NCBI GenBank assembly: GCA_002303765.1
Contig: DBCB01000332.1
Coordinates: forward strand, 1-17,182
Reading direction: 5' to 3'
From: Planctomycetaceae bacterium UBA969
Lineage (GTDB): Bacteria > Planctomycetota > Planctomycetia > Gemmatales > Gemmataceae
Length of the DNA stretch: 17,182 nucleotides
The position numbers and the translations under genes were made by a program. The notes under the pieces were generated by a model. It made no database searches, had not been told where the DNA came from, and saw only the letters and a program-made list of their open reading frames with translations. Every line of letters starts with the position of its first letter. Within the stretch, counting starts at the first letter, position 1. Of the stretch, positions 1-9,300 are shown piece by piece.

Positions 1-24
1 CTGGAATAAAGGCAAAGAAAACAA

Positions 25-1395
25 ATGAAAACAGGTAGGCGGGAATTTTTGCGCGCAGGGTCTCTTCCCCTTTTGGGGTTGGGGTTGCCCCAATTGCTTC
101 AAGCACAAGAAAGCTCTACCGCCCGAAAAGGCAAAGCCAAGGCTTGTATCGTCCTCTTCATGTGGGGCGGCCCCGCACAACAAGATACCTGGGATATGAA
201 GCCCGATTCGCCCGTGGAATATCGGGGCGAGTTTAAACCCATCGCTACCAAAGTGCCCGGCATCCAAGTTTGCGAACATCTGCCCAAGCTTGCTATGCGC
301 ATGGATAAACTGGCGCAAATTCGATCAATGACTCATAACGATGTTGATCATACTTCTGCAACCCATTTCATGCTAACCGGAAGAGACAGGCCAACCCGCA
401 CTGCGCCCATCAATGAAGATTGGCCCAACTATGGTGCAATGCTTTCGTATTTGGGAAGGGGCAAGGGGCCTTTGCCGCCGTATGTCTCGATGATGCCTGT
501 GGTGCCTAATGGTGCGCCCCGATTTGTAGAGTCTTCGCATGGGCAGGGTGCGGGCTGGCTTGGCCCCCGGTTTAACCCGATGCGGATTGATGCAGATGCC
601 TCGAAGCCTGATTACAAAGTGGGCGAGTTTGATCTCAGCCTTGATATTCCTGCTTCGCGCATGGAAGATAGGCGGGGCCTGCAAAAGTCGATTGAAAGCC
701 AATTCCTTAAACTTGAAACCTTGCAAACTACTCAGACTTTGGGCAGCCATTACCAGCGGGCTTATGATCTTCTTGCTTCACCCAAGGCGAAGCAGGCGTT
801 TGATCTTTCCAGAGAACCCATGGCACTAAGAGAACGGTATGGCATGAACCTGCATGGGCAGAGTGTATTACAAGCGCGCAGATTGATCGAGGCGGGCGTC
901 CCACTGGTAACTGTATTCTGGCCCAACGATGGTATTACCAATGTGAGTGTTTATTGGGATACCCATCAGCGCAACTTTATTGATCTAAAGGAACGCTTAT
1001 GCCCCGTGACCGACATTGCATTTTCTGCATTACTTGATGATCTTGAACAGCGGGGAATGTTGGATGATACCTTGATATTGTGGACGGGTGAAATGGGGCG
1101 TACACCCAGAGTTGGGCAATCGGTTGTGGGCGGTGCGGGTGCGGGGAAAGATGGCAGGGATCATTGGGCCAACTGCTTTACCTCGGTTCTTGCGGGTGGC
1201 GGCATTAAGGGTGGCATAGTTCATGGCAGCAGTGATCGCTATGCAGCCTATCCATCGCTTAATCCAACGAAGCCTGCGGATCTTGCAGCCACGGTTTACC
1301 ATAGCTTGGGGATCGATCCACATCATCAGATCATTGATAAATTTAATCGGCCGGTATCCTTGACCGAGGGCGAAATCATCTCGCAATTGTTATAA
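25..1395 (+). CDS. DUF1501 family protein, Tat-exported
   Basis: This 456-residue protein matches the DUF1501 family, which is very abundant in planctomycetes and has an alkaline-phosphatase/sulfatase-like fold; its biochemical role is not established. The N-terminus is a Tat signal: twin arginines at 5-6 in GRREFLRAG, then a hydrophobic stretch to about residue 26 ending LLQAQ. Family landmarks are an early CIVLFMWGGPAQQDTWD segment, HNDVDHTSATHFMLTGRDR around residues 104-122, GEMGRTPRVG near 355, DHWANC near 380, and a C-terminal DLAATVYHSLGIDP. Length is normal for the family. The ATG at 25 is preceded by purine-rich AAAGG and AAAGAAAA, and it is the only start that keeps the Tat motif. 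In planctomycetes these genes often follow a DUF1549/cytochrome-type gene, which here would lie outside the window. Family assignment is secure; the substrate is unknown. Confidence 0.95.
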   Translation: MKTGRREFLRAGSLPLLGLGLPQLLQAQESSTARKGKAKACIVLFMWGGPAQQDTWDMKPDSPVEYRGEFKPIATKVPGIQVCEHLPKLAMRMDKLAQIRSMTHNDVDHTSATHFMLTGRDRPTRTAPINEDWPNYGAMLSYLGRGKGPLPPYVSMMPVVPNGAPRFVESSHGQGAGWLGPRFNPMRIDADASKPDYKVGEFDLSLDIPASRMEDRRGLQKSIESQFLKLETLQTTQTLGSHYQRAYDLLASPKAKQAFDLSREPMALRERYGMNLHGQSVLQARRLIEAGVPLVTVFWPNDGITNVSVYWDTHQRNFIDLKERLCPVTDIAFSALLDDLEQRGMLDDTLILWTGEMGRTPRVGQSVVGGAGAGKDGRDHWANCFTSVLAGGGIKGGIVHGSSDRYAAYPSLNPTKPADLAATVYHSLGIDPHHQIIDKFNRPVSLTEGEIISQLL

Positions 1396-1452
1396 AGTGA
1401 ATAAATCCGATTAACTCGGCTGGAAACCTAAGAATTAATATGGGCAATTTGA

Positions 1453-1480
1453 TTGTTAATAGGTGGTTACAGCCTATAAT
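1453..1480 (+). promoter_or_regulatory. candidate sigma70-type promoter for the DUF1559 gene
   Basis: A perfect TATAAT lies at 1475-1480, with TTGTTA at 1453-1458 as a possible -35 box and a 16-nt spacer. Transcription would begin near 1487, about 30 nt before the DUF1559 start. It sits in the 123-nt gap after the DUF1501 stop, so the DUF1559-lipoprotein pair could be transcribed separately. The call rests on consensus matching alone. Confidence 0.4.
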
Positions 1481-1518
1481 TATGTAGGTTTTAGAATGTA
1501 ACTCGGTTTTAATTAAGA

Positions 1519-2625
1519 ATGCTAGCCATGAAAAAATCAGCAAAGATTGGATTTACGTTGATTGAATTATTGGTGGTGATAGCGATTATTGCCATTTTGA
1601 TAGGGTTACTTTTGCCTGCGGTGCAAAAGGTGAGGGAAGCTGCGGCCAAATTGCAAAGCCAGAATAATTTGAAGCAAATTGGGCTTGCGATGCATGGCGC
1701 CCACGATGCGATGCGGGTTTTTCCTCCGGTTTCAGTAAATCAATGGGCCTCATTTCCTGCAAATTCAACAACAAGCGTGGTCTACAGGGGGCCCTATCTT
1801 CCTTATGATGCTGCGACTGCGGGTGGTGACAAAACCACCTTCTTCTACTGTTTGCTTCCTTATTTGGAACAACAGGCCCTGCATAAGTCGATCCCCCGAT
1901 ATAACATCATGGCTGCCAGGACGGATGATAACACGAAGATGGTTGGGTCGACTCCATTGAAGGTGTTGCAATCTCCAACGGATGCAAGCCCCTACAAGGA
2001 AATTGATTGGTCTTGGAGTTGGACAGTACATCCTGCAGGTATTCCTTACAAGCAAAGTTTGACAAGTTATGCTCCTAATGTAAGAGTGTTTGGCAAAGAT
2101 TATCAAGGGCAGTGGACTGGATCGAAAGTAGCGTGGGAAAATGTTGGTGGTGGCCAAAGGGATTTAGCAAGTATAAAGGATGGGAGTTCGAACACGCTTG
2201 GAGTTGTTGAAAAACCAATGGTGACGGGTGCGGGGAAACTTTCTTGGGCCAATTATACTCTTTCAGGAACAGTAGGTACCAATGATGGTGCCCAAGTATG
2301 GTGTACCACGGATATCTCGGACGCCTTGGTGCCGTTTTTTGGCACCACTTGTAATGATCCCAATTCCGCAGCCGATGATGTTTATGGAGTATACAATAGA
2401 ACCAATTGCAAATTTGGCACAACTGATCCTAACGAGTATTTTCATCCTCCTTCCCGGCTGCTTATTCCTAGCCAACAGCGACATTACAATATTTATCCTT
2501 TAAGCTCTGGCGTAGTTCAAAGCTTGATGATGGATGGTGCTGTAAGATCTATTACCACATCGATTTCGGTTCCCTCGTGGAGTGCTGCGGTTACTCCAGA
2601 AGGTGGCGAAGTTGGCGGATTGTAA
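1519..2625 (+). CDS. DUF1559 protein with prepilin-type N-terminus
   Basis: A 368-residue member of the DUF1559 family, massively expanded in planctomycetes. The N-terminus is a type IV prepilin/pseudopilin signal: KIG then FTLIELL, with the conserved Glu at +5, followed by a hydrophobic helix and the family segment LLPAVQKVREAAAK. The NLKQIGLAMHGAHD segment near residue 50 is also typical. Processing by a prepilin peptidase and surface or periplasmic location are inferred from family knowledge. Near the C-terminus the family's H-x9-DG motif is altered: LMMDGAVRSI keeps the DG, but the histidine position is serine. The ATG at 1519 gives MLAMKK; the ATG at 1528 would give the shorter, more usual leader MKKSAKIG. 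Neither has a clear Shine-Dalgarno sequence, so the start is uncertain by three codons. The lipoprotein gene begins 35 nt downstream, a common pairing. The specific function is unknown. Confidence 0.93.
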   Translation: MLAMKKSAKIGFTLIELLVVIAIIAILIGLLLPAVQKVREAAAKLQSQNNLKQIGLAMHGAHDAMRVFPPVSVNQWASFPANSTTSVVYRGPYLPYDAATAGGDKTTFFYCLLPYLEQQALHKSIPRYNIMAARTDDNTKMVGSTPLKVLQSPTDASPYKEIDWSWSWTVHPAGIPYKQSLTSYAPNVRVFGKDYQGQWTGSKVAWENVGGGQRDLASIKDGSSNTLGVVEKPMVTGAGKLSWANYTLSGTVGTNDGAQVWCTTDISDALVPFFGTTCNDPNSAADDVYGVYNRTNCKFGTTDPNEYFHPPSRLLIPSQQRHYNIYPLSSGVVQSLMMDGAVRSITTSISVPSWSAAVTPEGGEVGGL

Positions 2626-2660
2626 ATAACTTTGATCAAACATAAAGGTTTGTTATTTTA

Positions 2661-3098
2661 ATGCGAATTTTACTTTTGCTAAGTATTTTAGTTGCTGTAG
2701 GTTGCGGCCAGGTTGCTTATGAAATCCCAGATACAGGTGCCACCCTTGAGGGAGCAATCACTTTAAACGGAACCCCCATTCCCCTCGCTTTGATAATTGT
2801 TCGCAGTCAAACAGCAACTGCTGATTTTGTTGTTCGCGAAGAAGGAAAATACAAAGTTCCTAGTGTGCCCCTTGGCTTGGTAAAGATTGGTGTTGATACC
2901 GAAGCAATGAGAGGCGAGGTAATCAGTAGAGGCATGGCAAGTGCCTACAAAGGCCCGGATGGGAAGGTGAAAGAAGATCAGGCTAAAAAGTTAAAATTTG
3001 TACCGGTTCCTGCCAGATACGCAGACCCAGAAACTTCCGGCCTCGAATTTGAAATCAAAAAGGGTTCCAATACCTTTGATATAATCTTGACGAAGTAG
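2661..3098 (+). CDS. small lipoprotein with carboxypeptidase-regulatory-like fold
   Basis: A 145-residue protein starting with a short lipoprotein signal: MRILLLLSILVAVGCG, with Cys15 as the predicted lipidated residue. The -3 residue is Ala rather than the usual Leu, so the lipobox is slightly non-canonical. The remainder looks like one transthyretin/carboxypeptidase-regulatory-like beta-sandwich: GATLEGAITLNGTPIPLALI (about residues 26-45), EEGKYKVPSVPLGLVKI (about 75-91), and a final strand FDIILTK. Small lipoproteins of this kind commonly sit just after DUF1559 genes in planctomycetes, as here. The 35-nt gap and shared strand suggest co-transcription with the DUF1559 gene. An AAAGG lies 12 nt before the ATG, rather far for a ribosome binding site. 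Anchoring in a membrane is inferred; the partner or ligand is unknown. Confidence 0.85.
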   Translation: MRILLLLSILVAVGCGQVAYEIPDTGATLEGAITLNGTPIPLALIIVRSQTATADFVVREEGKYKVPSVPLGLVKIGVDTEAMRGEVISRGMASAYKGPDGKVKEDQAKKLKFVPVPARYADPETSGLEFEIKKGSNTFDIILTK

Positions 3099-3305
3099 TG
3101 TTTCGCTTTGTTTTTTGAAGCATTTTAACTTGAAATCATTCCTTTCAGAGCATTTTATCCATAGAACTGGCCCAAAACCTCAAGTAACACAACTTAAATA
3201 GGTGTTTCTTTTCGACTTTTTTCAAAAATCTTCATTAAAATGGTTTTTTTGGCAAGATGAATCGTCTGTATGGGTATAAGTGATACCCTTTGACCGGAGC
3301 TTTTT
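3099..3305. other. intergenic region before the giant secreted protein
   Basis: This 207-nt AT-rich gap has no credible small gene. A weak promoter-like pair is TTGAAA at 3130-3135 and TTTTAT at 3153-3158, spaced 17 nt, which would leave a leader of about 140 nt. A second TTGGCA at 3249-3254 faces TATAAG at 3275-3280, but the 20-nt spacing is too long for a standard promoter. No convincing GC-rich hairpin plus T-run terminator follows the lipoprotein gene. The most definite element is the palindrome described separately. Confidence 0.4.
3272..3288 (+). promoter_or_regulatory. perfect 17-nt inverted repeat in the leader of the giant gene
   Basis: GGGTAT at 3272-3277 and ATACCC at 3283-3288 form a perfect 6-bp inverted repeat around a 5-nt centre, AAGTG. 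It lies 17 nt before the ATG at 3306 and just before the ribosome binding site GGAG (3296-3299, 6-nt spacing). It could be an operator or a small mRNA hairpin limiting ribosome access. The left arm overlaps a TATAAG box. Function is inferred from position and symmetry only. Confidence 0.35.
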
Positions 3306-6300
3306 ATGCGAAGTACTATTTCCCTGGCTGCATTTGTATTGATCCAAGCTTTTTCCCAAGCAGGGGAAATCGGCTTCATCGAAGACTTCAGCTTCTCTAA
3401 AGATAGAACCGAAGCCTTGAAAAAGTTGATCCCGGGCACCGAGGATTATTACTACTACAATGCGCTTCATTATTTAAATACGAGCCAGTTCGAAAAAATC
3501 GAACCATTGATCAAGCCTTGGCTCGAACGCTTTGGCCAAACACCTAGGCTGAATGAAATTCAAACCCGCAAGGCACTGCTTTCGTATGATGCCGATGCCC
3601 GCAAAAGCCTGGACTACCTTCGCAATCATCTTGGTTTAAATTTCAATCATCAAAAAGAAACCGTGGGCGCAATTCCAAATCTGCCTACCTTGTTGGATCA
3701 AAAACGAATATCGCGAGAAACTCTCTTGGCAGAATCGCTGGCCCGTTGGCAGAACCTTGAAAACTTTGAAGATGGATCATTCGATTGGCTGGATGCCTCC
3801 AAGCTTGATGCGCAGAAGTTGCGCAATTATTTGCAACGGCTAAGAAGGCCCGATGTTGCCAACCTGCCAGCTCTTATCGAACAAGATTTCAAGAACCCCA
3901 ATCCAGTTCCCTTTGGCCCTTACCCAATTCATCAGATGCTGACGATGGATCAACTATCAGAGTTGCAGAAAATTCGCCCAGCACTTTTAAATCAGTCTGC
4001 GTTTGTGAATGCAAAGATCATGAGATTGCAGCCTGATGCAGATTCCGATTGGCGCAAAAACCCCAAGGAAGCAGAAAAGTATTTTGATCGACTTTGGCAG
4101 TTTGTTGCAACGCTTGCACCTGTGCATAATGCCTTGAAGGCGCATGTGCTTTATCATCGCCTAGCCCATGATCGTGCGCAGGGGATCTATAACCAAGAAC
4201 GGTTCATGATTTATTTGAATCTTCCGCGCCAACAGCCTTACATGGCTTTAAAGTTGTTGGAACAAGATGATTCTCGAAAATTCCCCGCAACACTAGGCCT
4301 TGATTTTTCCAATGTTACACTTCTACCTCAGGTTGGATTTGATGAGCCTTTGGTACGAAGCTTTCTGAAACATTTTTTCTTGGAAGTGAACTCCCCCAAG
4401 GAATTTGAGCCTTATATCAATGATGTTTACCTAAGGCATTTGTTTGCTGAAACCAAAATTGAAAACAGCCTGGGCGATGTGGAGGCATGGGCTAACCAAC
4501 TGCCTCCTGAAAAATTCAAAGAGTTACGCGAACGCATCGATATTGATTTTGGCTATGCCAACAAGACGCAATTTGCTTCTGCAGACCCTGTGGTGTTGGA
4601 GTTGAACATTAAGAATGTACCTTCTCTTTTGGTGAAGGTTTTTGAAATCAACACCTTCAATTTTTACAAAACCCAGTTTAGTGAGATAGAGACCAACATC
4701 AATCTGGATGGGTTGGTTGCGAATTCTGAAAAAACTTACACCTTCAACGATGGACCCTTCCGCAGAATTTCTAAGCGCTTTGAATTTAACGAGATGAATA
4801 AAAACGGGGTATATGTAGTTGATTTCATTGGTTCGGGAAAAAGCAGCAGAGCGCTTGTTCACAAGGGTAAGCTCCGTGCTCTTAGCACTGCAGGGCCCGA
4901 TGGTCAAATTATTAACATCATTGATGAAGCTAAAAAAGGTATCAAGGATGCAACCGTTTGGCTCGGTGGTCAGGAATACAAAGCGGATAAGGATGGCTCG
5001 ATAATTATCCCCTTTACAGCGTCCCCAGGCCAAAGACCAATCGTGATTTCTAGCCAAGGATTTTCTTCCCTCGATACCATCAACCATTTGCCCGAAGCGT
5101 ATCAATTGCAGGCGGGGATTCATGTTGATCGGGAATCCATGCTTTCGTTGAAAACTGCGCAGGTAGTAATTCGGCCTTCATTAAAGTTAAATGGGGTTCC
5201 TGTTTCCATAAAAATGTTGGAAGAAGTTCGTTTGCTGATTACCTCGACCGATCTTTCTGGTATTGCAAGCACGGTTGAAGTGCCTGACTTTAAATTGTTT
5301 GAAGACCGTGAATCCGTGCATGAAATTCGTGTGCCTGCAAGGTTGTCGAATTTGAATATCACCCTTGCTGCAAAAGTTAAGAATCTTAGTCAAGCAAAGT
5401 CGGTAGATCTTTCTGCTTCGCATTCGGTGATTATCAATCAGATTGAACGAACTGAAAAGATCGAGGATTTGCACTTCGCAAAGTTTGGTAATGATTATGT
5501 GATAGAACTTTTAGGGCGCACTGGTGAACCCAAGAAGGATCGTTCAGTTTCATTGGGCATCAAGCACCGCGATTTTAAAAATACAATCCAATTGGCTCTG
5601 AAAACAGACAATCTGGGCAGGATCAACCTTGGCCCCCTTGTTGATATCCAATATATTTCTGCAACCGGCCCCGAAGGCACTTCGCATAACTGGGCACTTA
5701 ATTCGGATAAACATACCTACAAGCAACTCATCCATGCGCGCCTAGGCGAAACGGTTACCCTTCCTCATATGGGAACAGGGGTTACGGTTCTGCGTAGCGA
5801 TTACGCACTGTTTGCAATGGTGGGTGGCGTTATCCGAACCGATGCGTTTGCTGCGCTTTCGATCAAGGATGGAATGTTGGAAATCAAGGGTGCAGAAGCT
5901 GGCGATTACGATTTGTATGTTAAAAGAACAGGCGAAAAAATTCGCATCAGAATCGTTGCGGGTGTTTTGGAATCAGGCTTTGTACTGGGCAACATCAGAT
6001 ACATGCGTCTTCCCTTGCTTAAACCCGTTCAAATCAAAAGTGTTACCACCGATGAAAAAGAATTGGTAATCCGCTTGAAGGATTCATCTGCAGTTGCAAG
6101 GGTGCACATTTATGCAACGCGCTATAATCCTGAGTTTTCCGCTTATAACGATTTCGGAAAAATCCGCGATGCAGAACTTGATGGCATCATTCCGGGTTAC
6201 TCCGAGTCGGTCTATCTTTCAGGTCGAAACATTGGAGATGAATACCGCTATGTGCTTGATCGCAAGGGGCAGAAAAAATACCCAGGCAACATGCTTGAAA

Positions 6301-9300
6301 GGCCCATGCTTCTATTGAACCCTTGGGTTATTCGCTCTACCCAGACGGGTGAACAGGCCGCGGTTGGTGGTGAAGAATTTCAGCGCAAAAGTATCGGTGA
6401 GGCAGGAAAAGCAATGCCTCCCCCGAATGCCGCTCCTTTGATGGATGGTAAACCAGGCGGTTCCACAGGTGGGTTTGCTAACTTAGATTTCTTGGCTGAT
6501 TCCTCTGCAGTTCTTTTGAATCTTGTTCCAGATAAAGATGGCGTGATCAAAATCCCAAGGAAAGATCTTGGTAAACACGCCATGATTCATGTGGTTGCAA
6601 TCGACCCTGTAAGCACCACATCCCGCAATGTTTCACTTCCCGAGCAGGCTGCAAGCTTTCTTGATCTTAGCTTTAACAAGGGCCTCGACCCAGTAAAACA
6701 TTTCACCCAGCAAAAGCAGGTGTCAGTTCTTGATGCTAACACCAACTTCAAAATTGAAGACCTTTCAGGTAGCAGGTTTGAAGCTTATGATACCCTAGGC
6801 AAAGTTTATGGCTTATATGCAACTCTTTCGAAAAACGAAAACCTTAAAGAATTCTCTTTTGTAACAACTTGGCCCAAGCTCAAGATGGAAGAAAAGAGAA
6901 AGCTTTATTCCAAACATTCGAGCCATGAACTGAATTTCTTCATTTACAAGAAAGATGCAGCCTTCTTCAAGGAAGTGGTTCAACCTTATCTTGCCAACAA
7001 AAAAGATAAGACATTCATGGATCATTGGCTTTTGGCGTCGCCCTTGGATTCATTCCTTGATCCATGGCATTACGATCGACTTAATGTGGTCGAAAGAGTT
7101 TTGTTAGCTCAAAGGATCAAGGAGCAGGGTACAAAAACCCAGCGCCATCTTGATGATATGCTGAAACTAATTCCGCCAAACCTCGAGCAGTTGGTAATGC
7201 TTTTTGACACTTCCATTAAGGTGGATGATATGTCGGGCCGTGATCAATTTGGAGTACTCGCGCAGAAAGAAAAGCAAGATGCAAGGCGAGAGCTAAAACG
7301 AGCAGAGCAGGGAGAAGCCAAAGGCGGCGACTTTAAAGGTGCCGGCGCCCCTGACCCTGGTTTTACTGGAGGCGGTGGTATGCTAGGTGGCATTGGTGGT
7401 TCCAACGGTATGAAAGCTACCCCTTCCGCAGCCGCTGCTCCCATGGATGCAGCAGCCAAGAAACAATCGCTGCAAAACCTGCGAGGCAAGGATGGAAGAA
7501 GCGCCGCAGCCAAGGAAAACGAATCTTTAAGGGAGAGGGATGGCGAAGGCTCAGACAAAGATATGTTGATGGATAAGCTTGCAAAAAATAAGGACGAAAG
7601 TTCTCTGTATCGCAATCGTGCCCTTGCTTCGAATTTAAAGCAGCTTTATCTGAAAATCGATCCCACGATGGAGTGGGCAGAAAATAATTACTATCACCTT
7701 CCTATTCAATCTCAGATTTCGAGCTTGGTAGGTGTTACCTCTTTCTGGAAGGATTACGCTTCCCTTGATGCAGCAAAACCTTTCCTTAGTAAACACTTTC
7801 CCGAAGCTTCACGCAATTTCACTGAAATGATGTTTGCGCTTTCCGTACTTGATCTTCCTTTTGAATCGAAGAAAGCCGAAGTTAAATTTGCAGCCGGTAG
7901 CATGGAATTCAAACCTGCAGGCCCGACTATCGTTTTCCATGAAGAAGTTCGACCCGCAGAACCTCTCAAAGATCAGATCAACATTCTTGTAAGTCAGAAC
8001 TTTTACAAGCAAGGCGATCGTTTCCGCGAAGAGAATGGCGAAAAACTCGATAAGTTCATCTCGGGTGAATTTGTGGTTCATACTGTTTATGGCTGCCAGG
8101 TGGTGGTAACGAATCCCACTTCCTCCAGGCAAAAACTTACCGTGTTACTGCAGTTGCCCGTTGGATCGATTGCATTAAACAATGGTCAGTTCACCAATTC
8201 GATACTAGTGAATTTGGAGCCGTATCGCACCCAGACGATTGATTACTTCTTTTATTTCCCGATGCCTGGGAAGTTCAAGCATTTCCCTGTTCATGTTGCC
8301 AAGAATGAAAAGTATGTCGCATCTTCCAAGCCTTTTGAATTTAACGTTTTTGCTAAACCCAGCAAACTTGATATCTCTTCTTGGGATTATGTTTCCCAGC
8401 AGGGTACTAATCAAGAAGTGCTTGATTTTCTTGAACGGGAAAATGTTCGCTCGCTTAATCTTTTAAAGATCGCTTTCAGAATGAAGGATAAAGCCTTTTT
8501 CGCAAGCGTCATCAAGCTTTTACAAGATAGGCATTTGTTTAACAATGAGCTTTGGGCCTATGGTGTATTGCATGACGATGTGAATGCGATCAGGCAGTAT
8601 CTTTTAAATTCCGGAAGAATCATCGCTGAATGCGCTGGCCCCATCGATTGCAAGATGCTTTCCTACAACCCAGTCGCTTCAGGCCAGTATGAACATCTTG
8701 AATACAAACCGTTGGTAAACGCCCGTGCTCATTCCCTAGGCCAAGCTAGGCAGATCGTAAATGATAGGTTGTTGGAGCAATACCAGCGCTTCCTCAAAAC
8801 ACTTTCATATCGCACGAAGCTCAACGATGCAGACTTGTTGACTTCAACTTATTACCTATTGCTTCAAGACAGAGTTGAAGAGGCTTTGGCTTATTTCAGC
8901 CAAGTTGATCCTGCGAAAATTGCAACCGCAATGCAATACGATTACTGCAGGGCTTACCTCGATTTTTACACCCAGGAATACCCAAGAGCCCGAACTGTAG
9001 CACTTAAGTACGTCAATCATCCTGTGGATCGTTGGAAAAACACCTTCAGCACTATTATCAACCAGCTTGATGAAGCAGAAGGCAAAGATGCCAAGGTTGT
9101 TGATCCTGAAAGCAAAGAACAAAAACAGGCCCAGCTAGCTGCAAGTGAATCTAGCTTCGATTTCAACATTGATGCTAAGAAAATTAATGTTAACTATCAG
9201 AATCTTGCTTCAGTAAAAGTGAACTACTACCTCATGGATGTAGAGCTTTTGTTCAGCAGAAATCCTTTTGTGGCACAATCAGGGAATCAGTTTGCATTCA

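Noticed and set aside
1..24. Possible end of an upstream gene (CTG GAA TAA at 1-9)
   Set aside because: Three codons cannot be assigned; mentioned only because a DUF1549-type gene often precedes DUF1501 genes.
1412..1506. Direct repeat TAACTCGG at 1412-1419 and 1499-1506 flanking the DUF1559 promoter
   Set aside because: Only 8 nt, two copies, and no symmetry; plausible by chance in an intergenic stretch of this size.
2631..2652. Palindrome TTTGATCAAA and the overlapping hairpin CAAAC-ATAAAG-GTTTG before the lipoprotein gene
   Set aside because: Short, AT-rich and mutually exclusive structures; too weak to call a terminator or operator.
4524..5123. A 199-codon open frame on the minus strand inside the giant gene
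   Set aside because: It is wholly antisense to a well-supported coding region, has no recognisable domain or signal, and fits chance openness opposite a biased frame.
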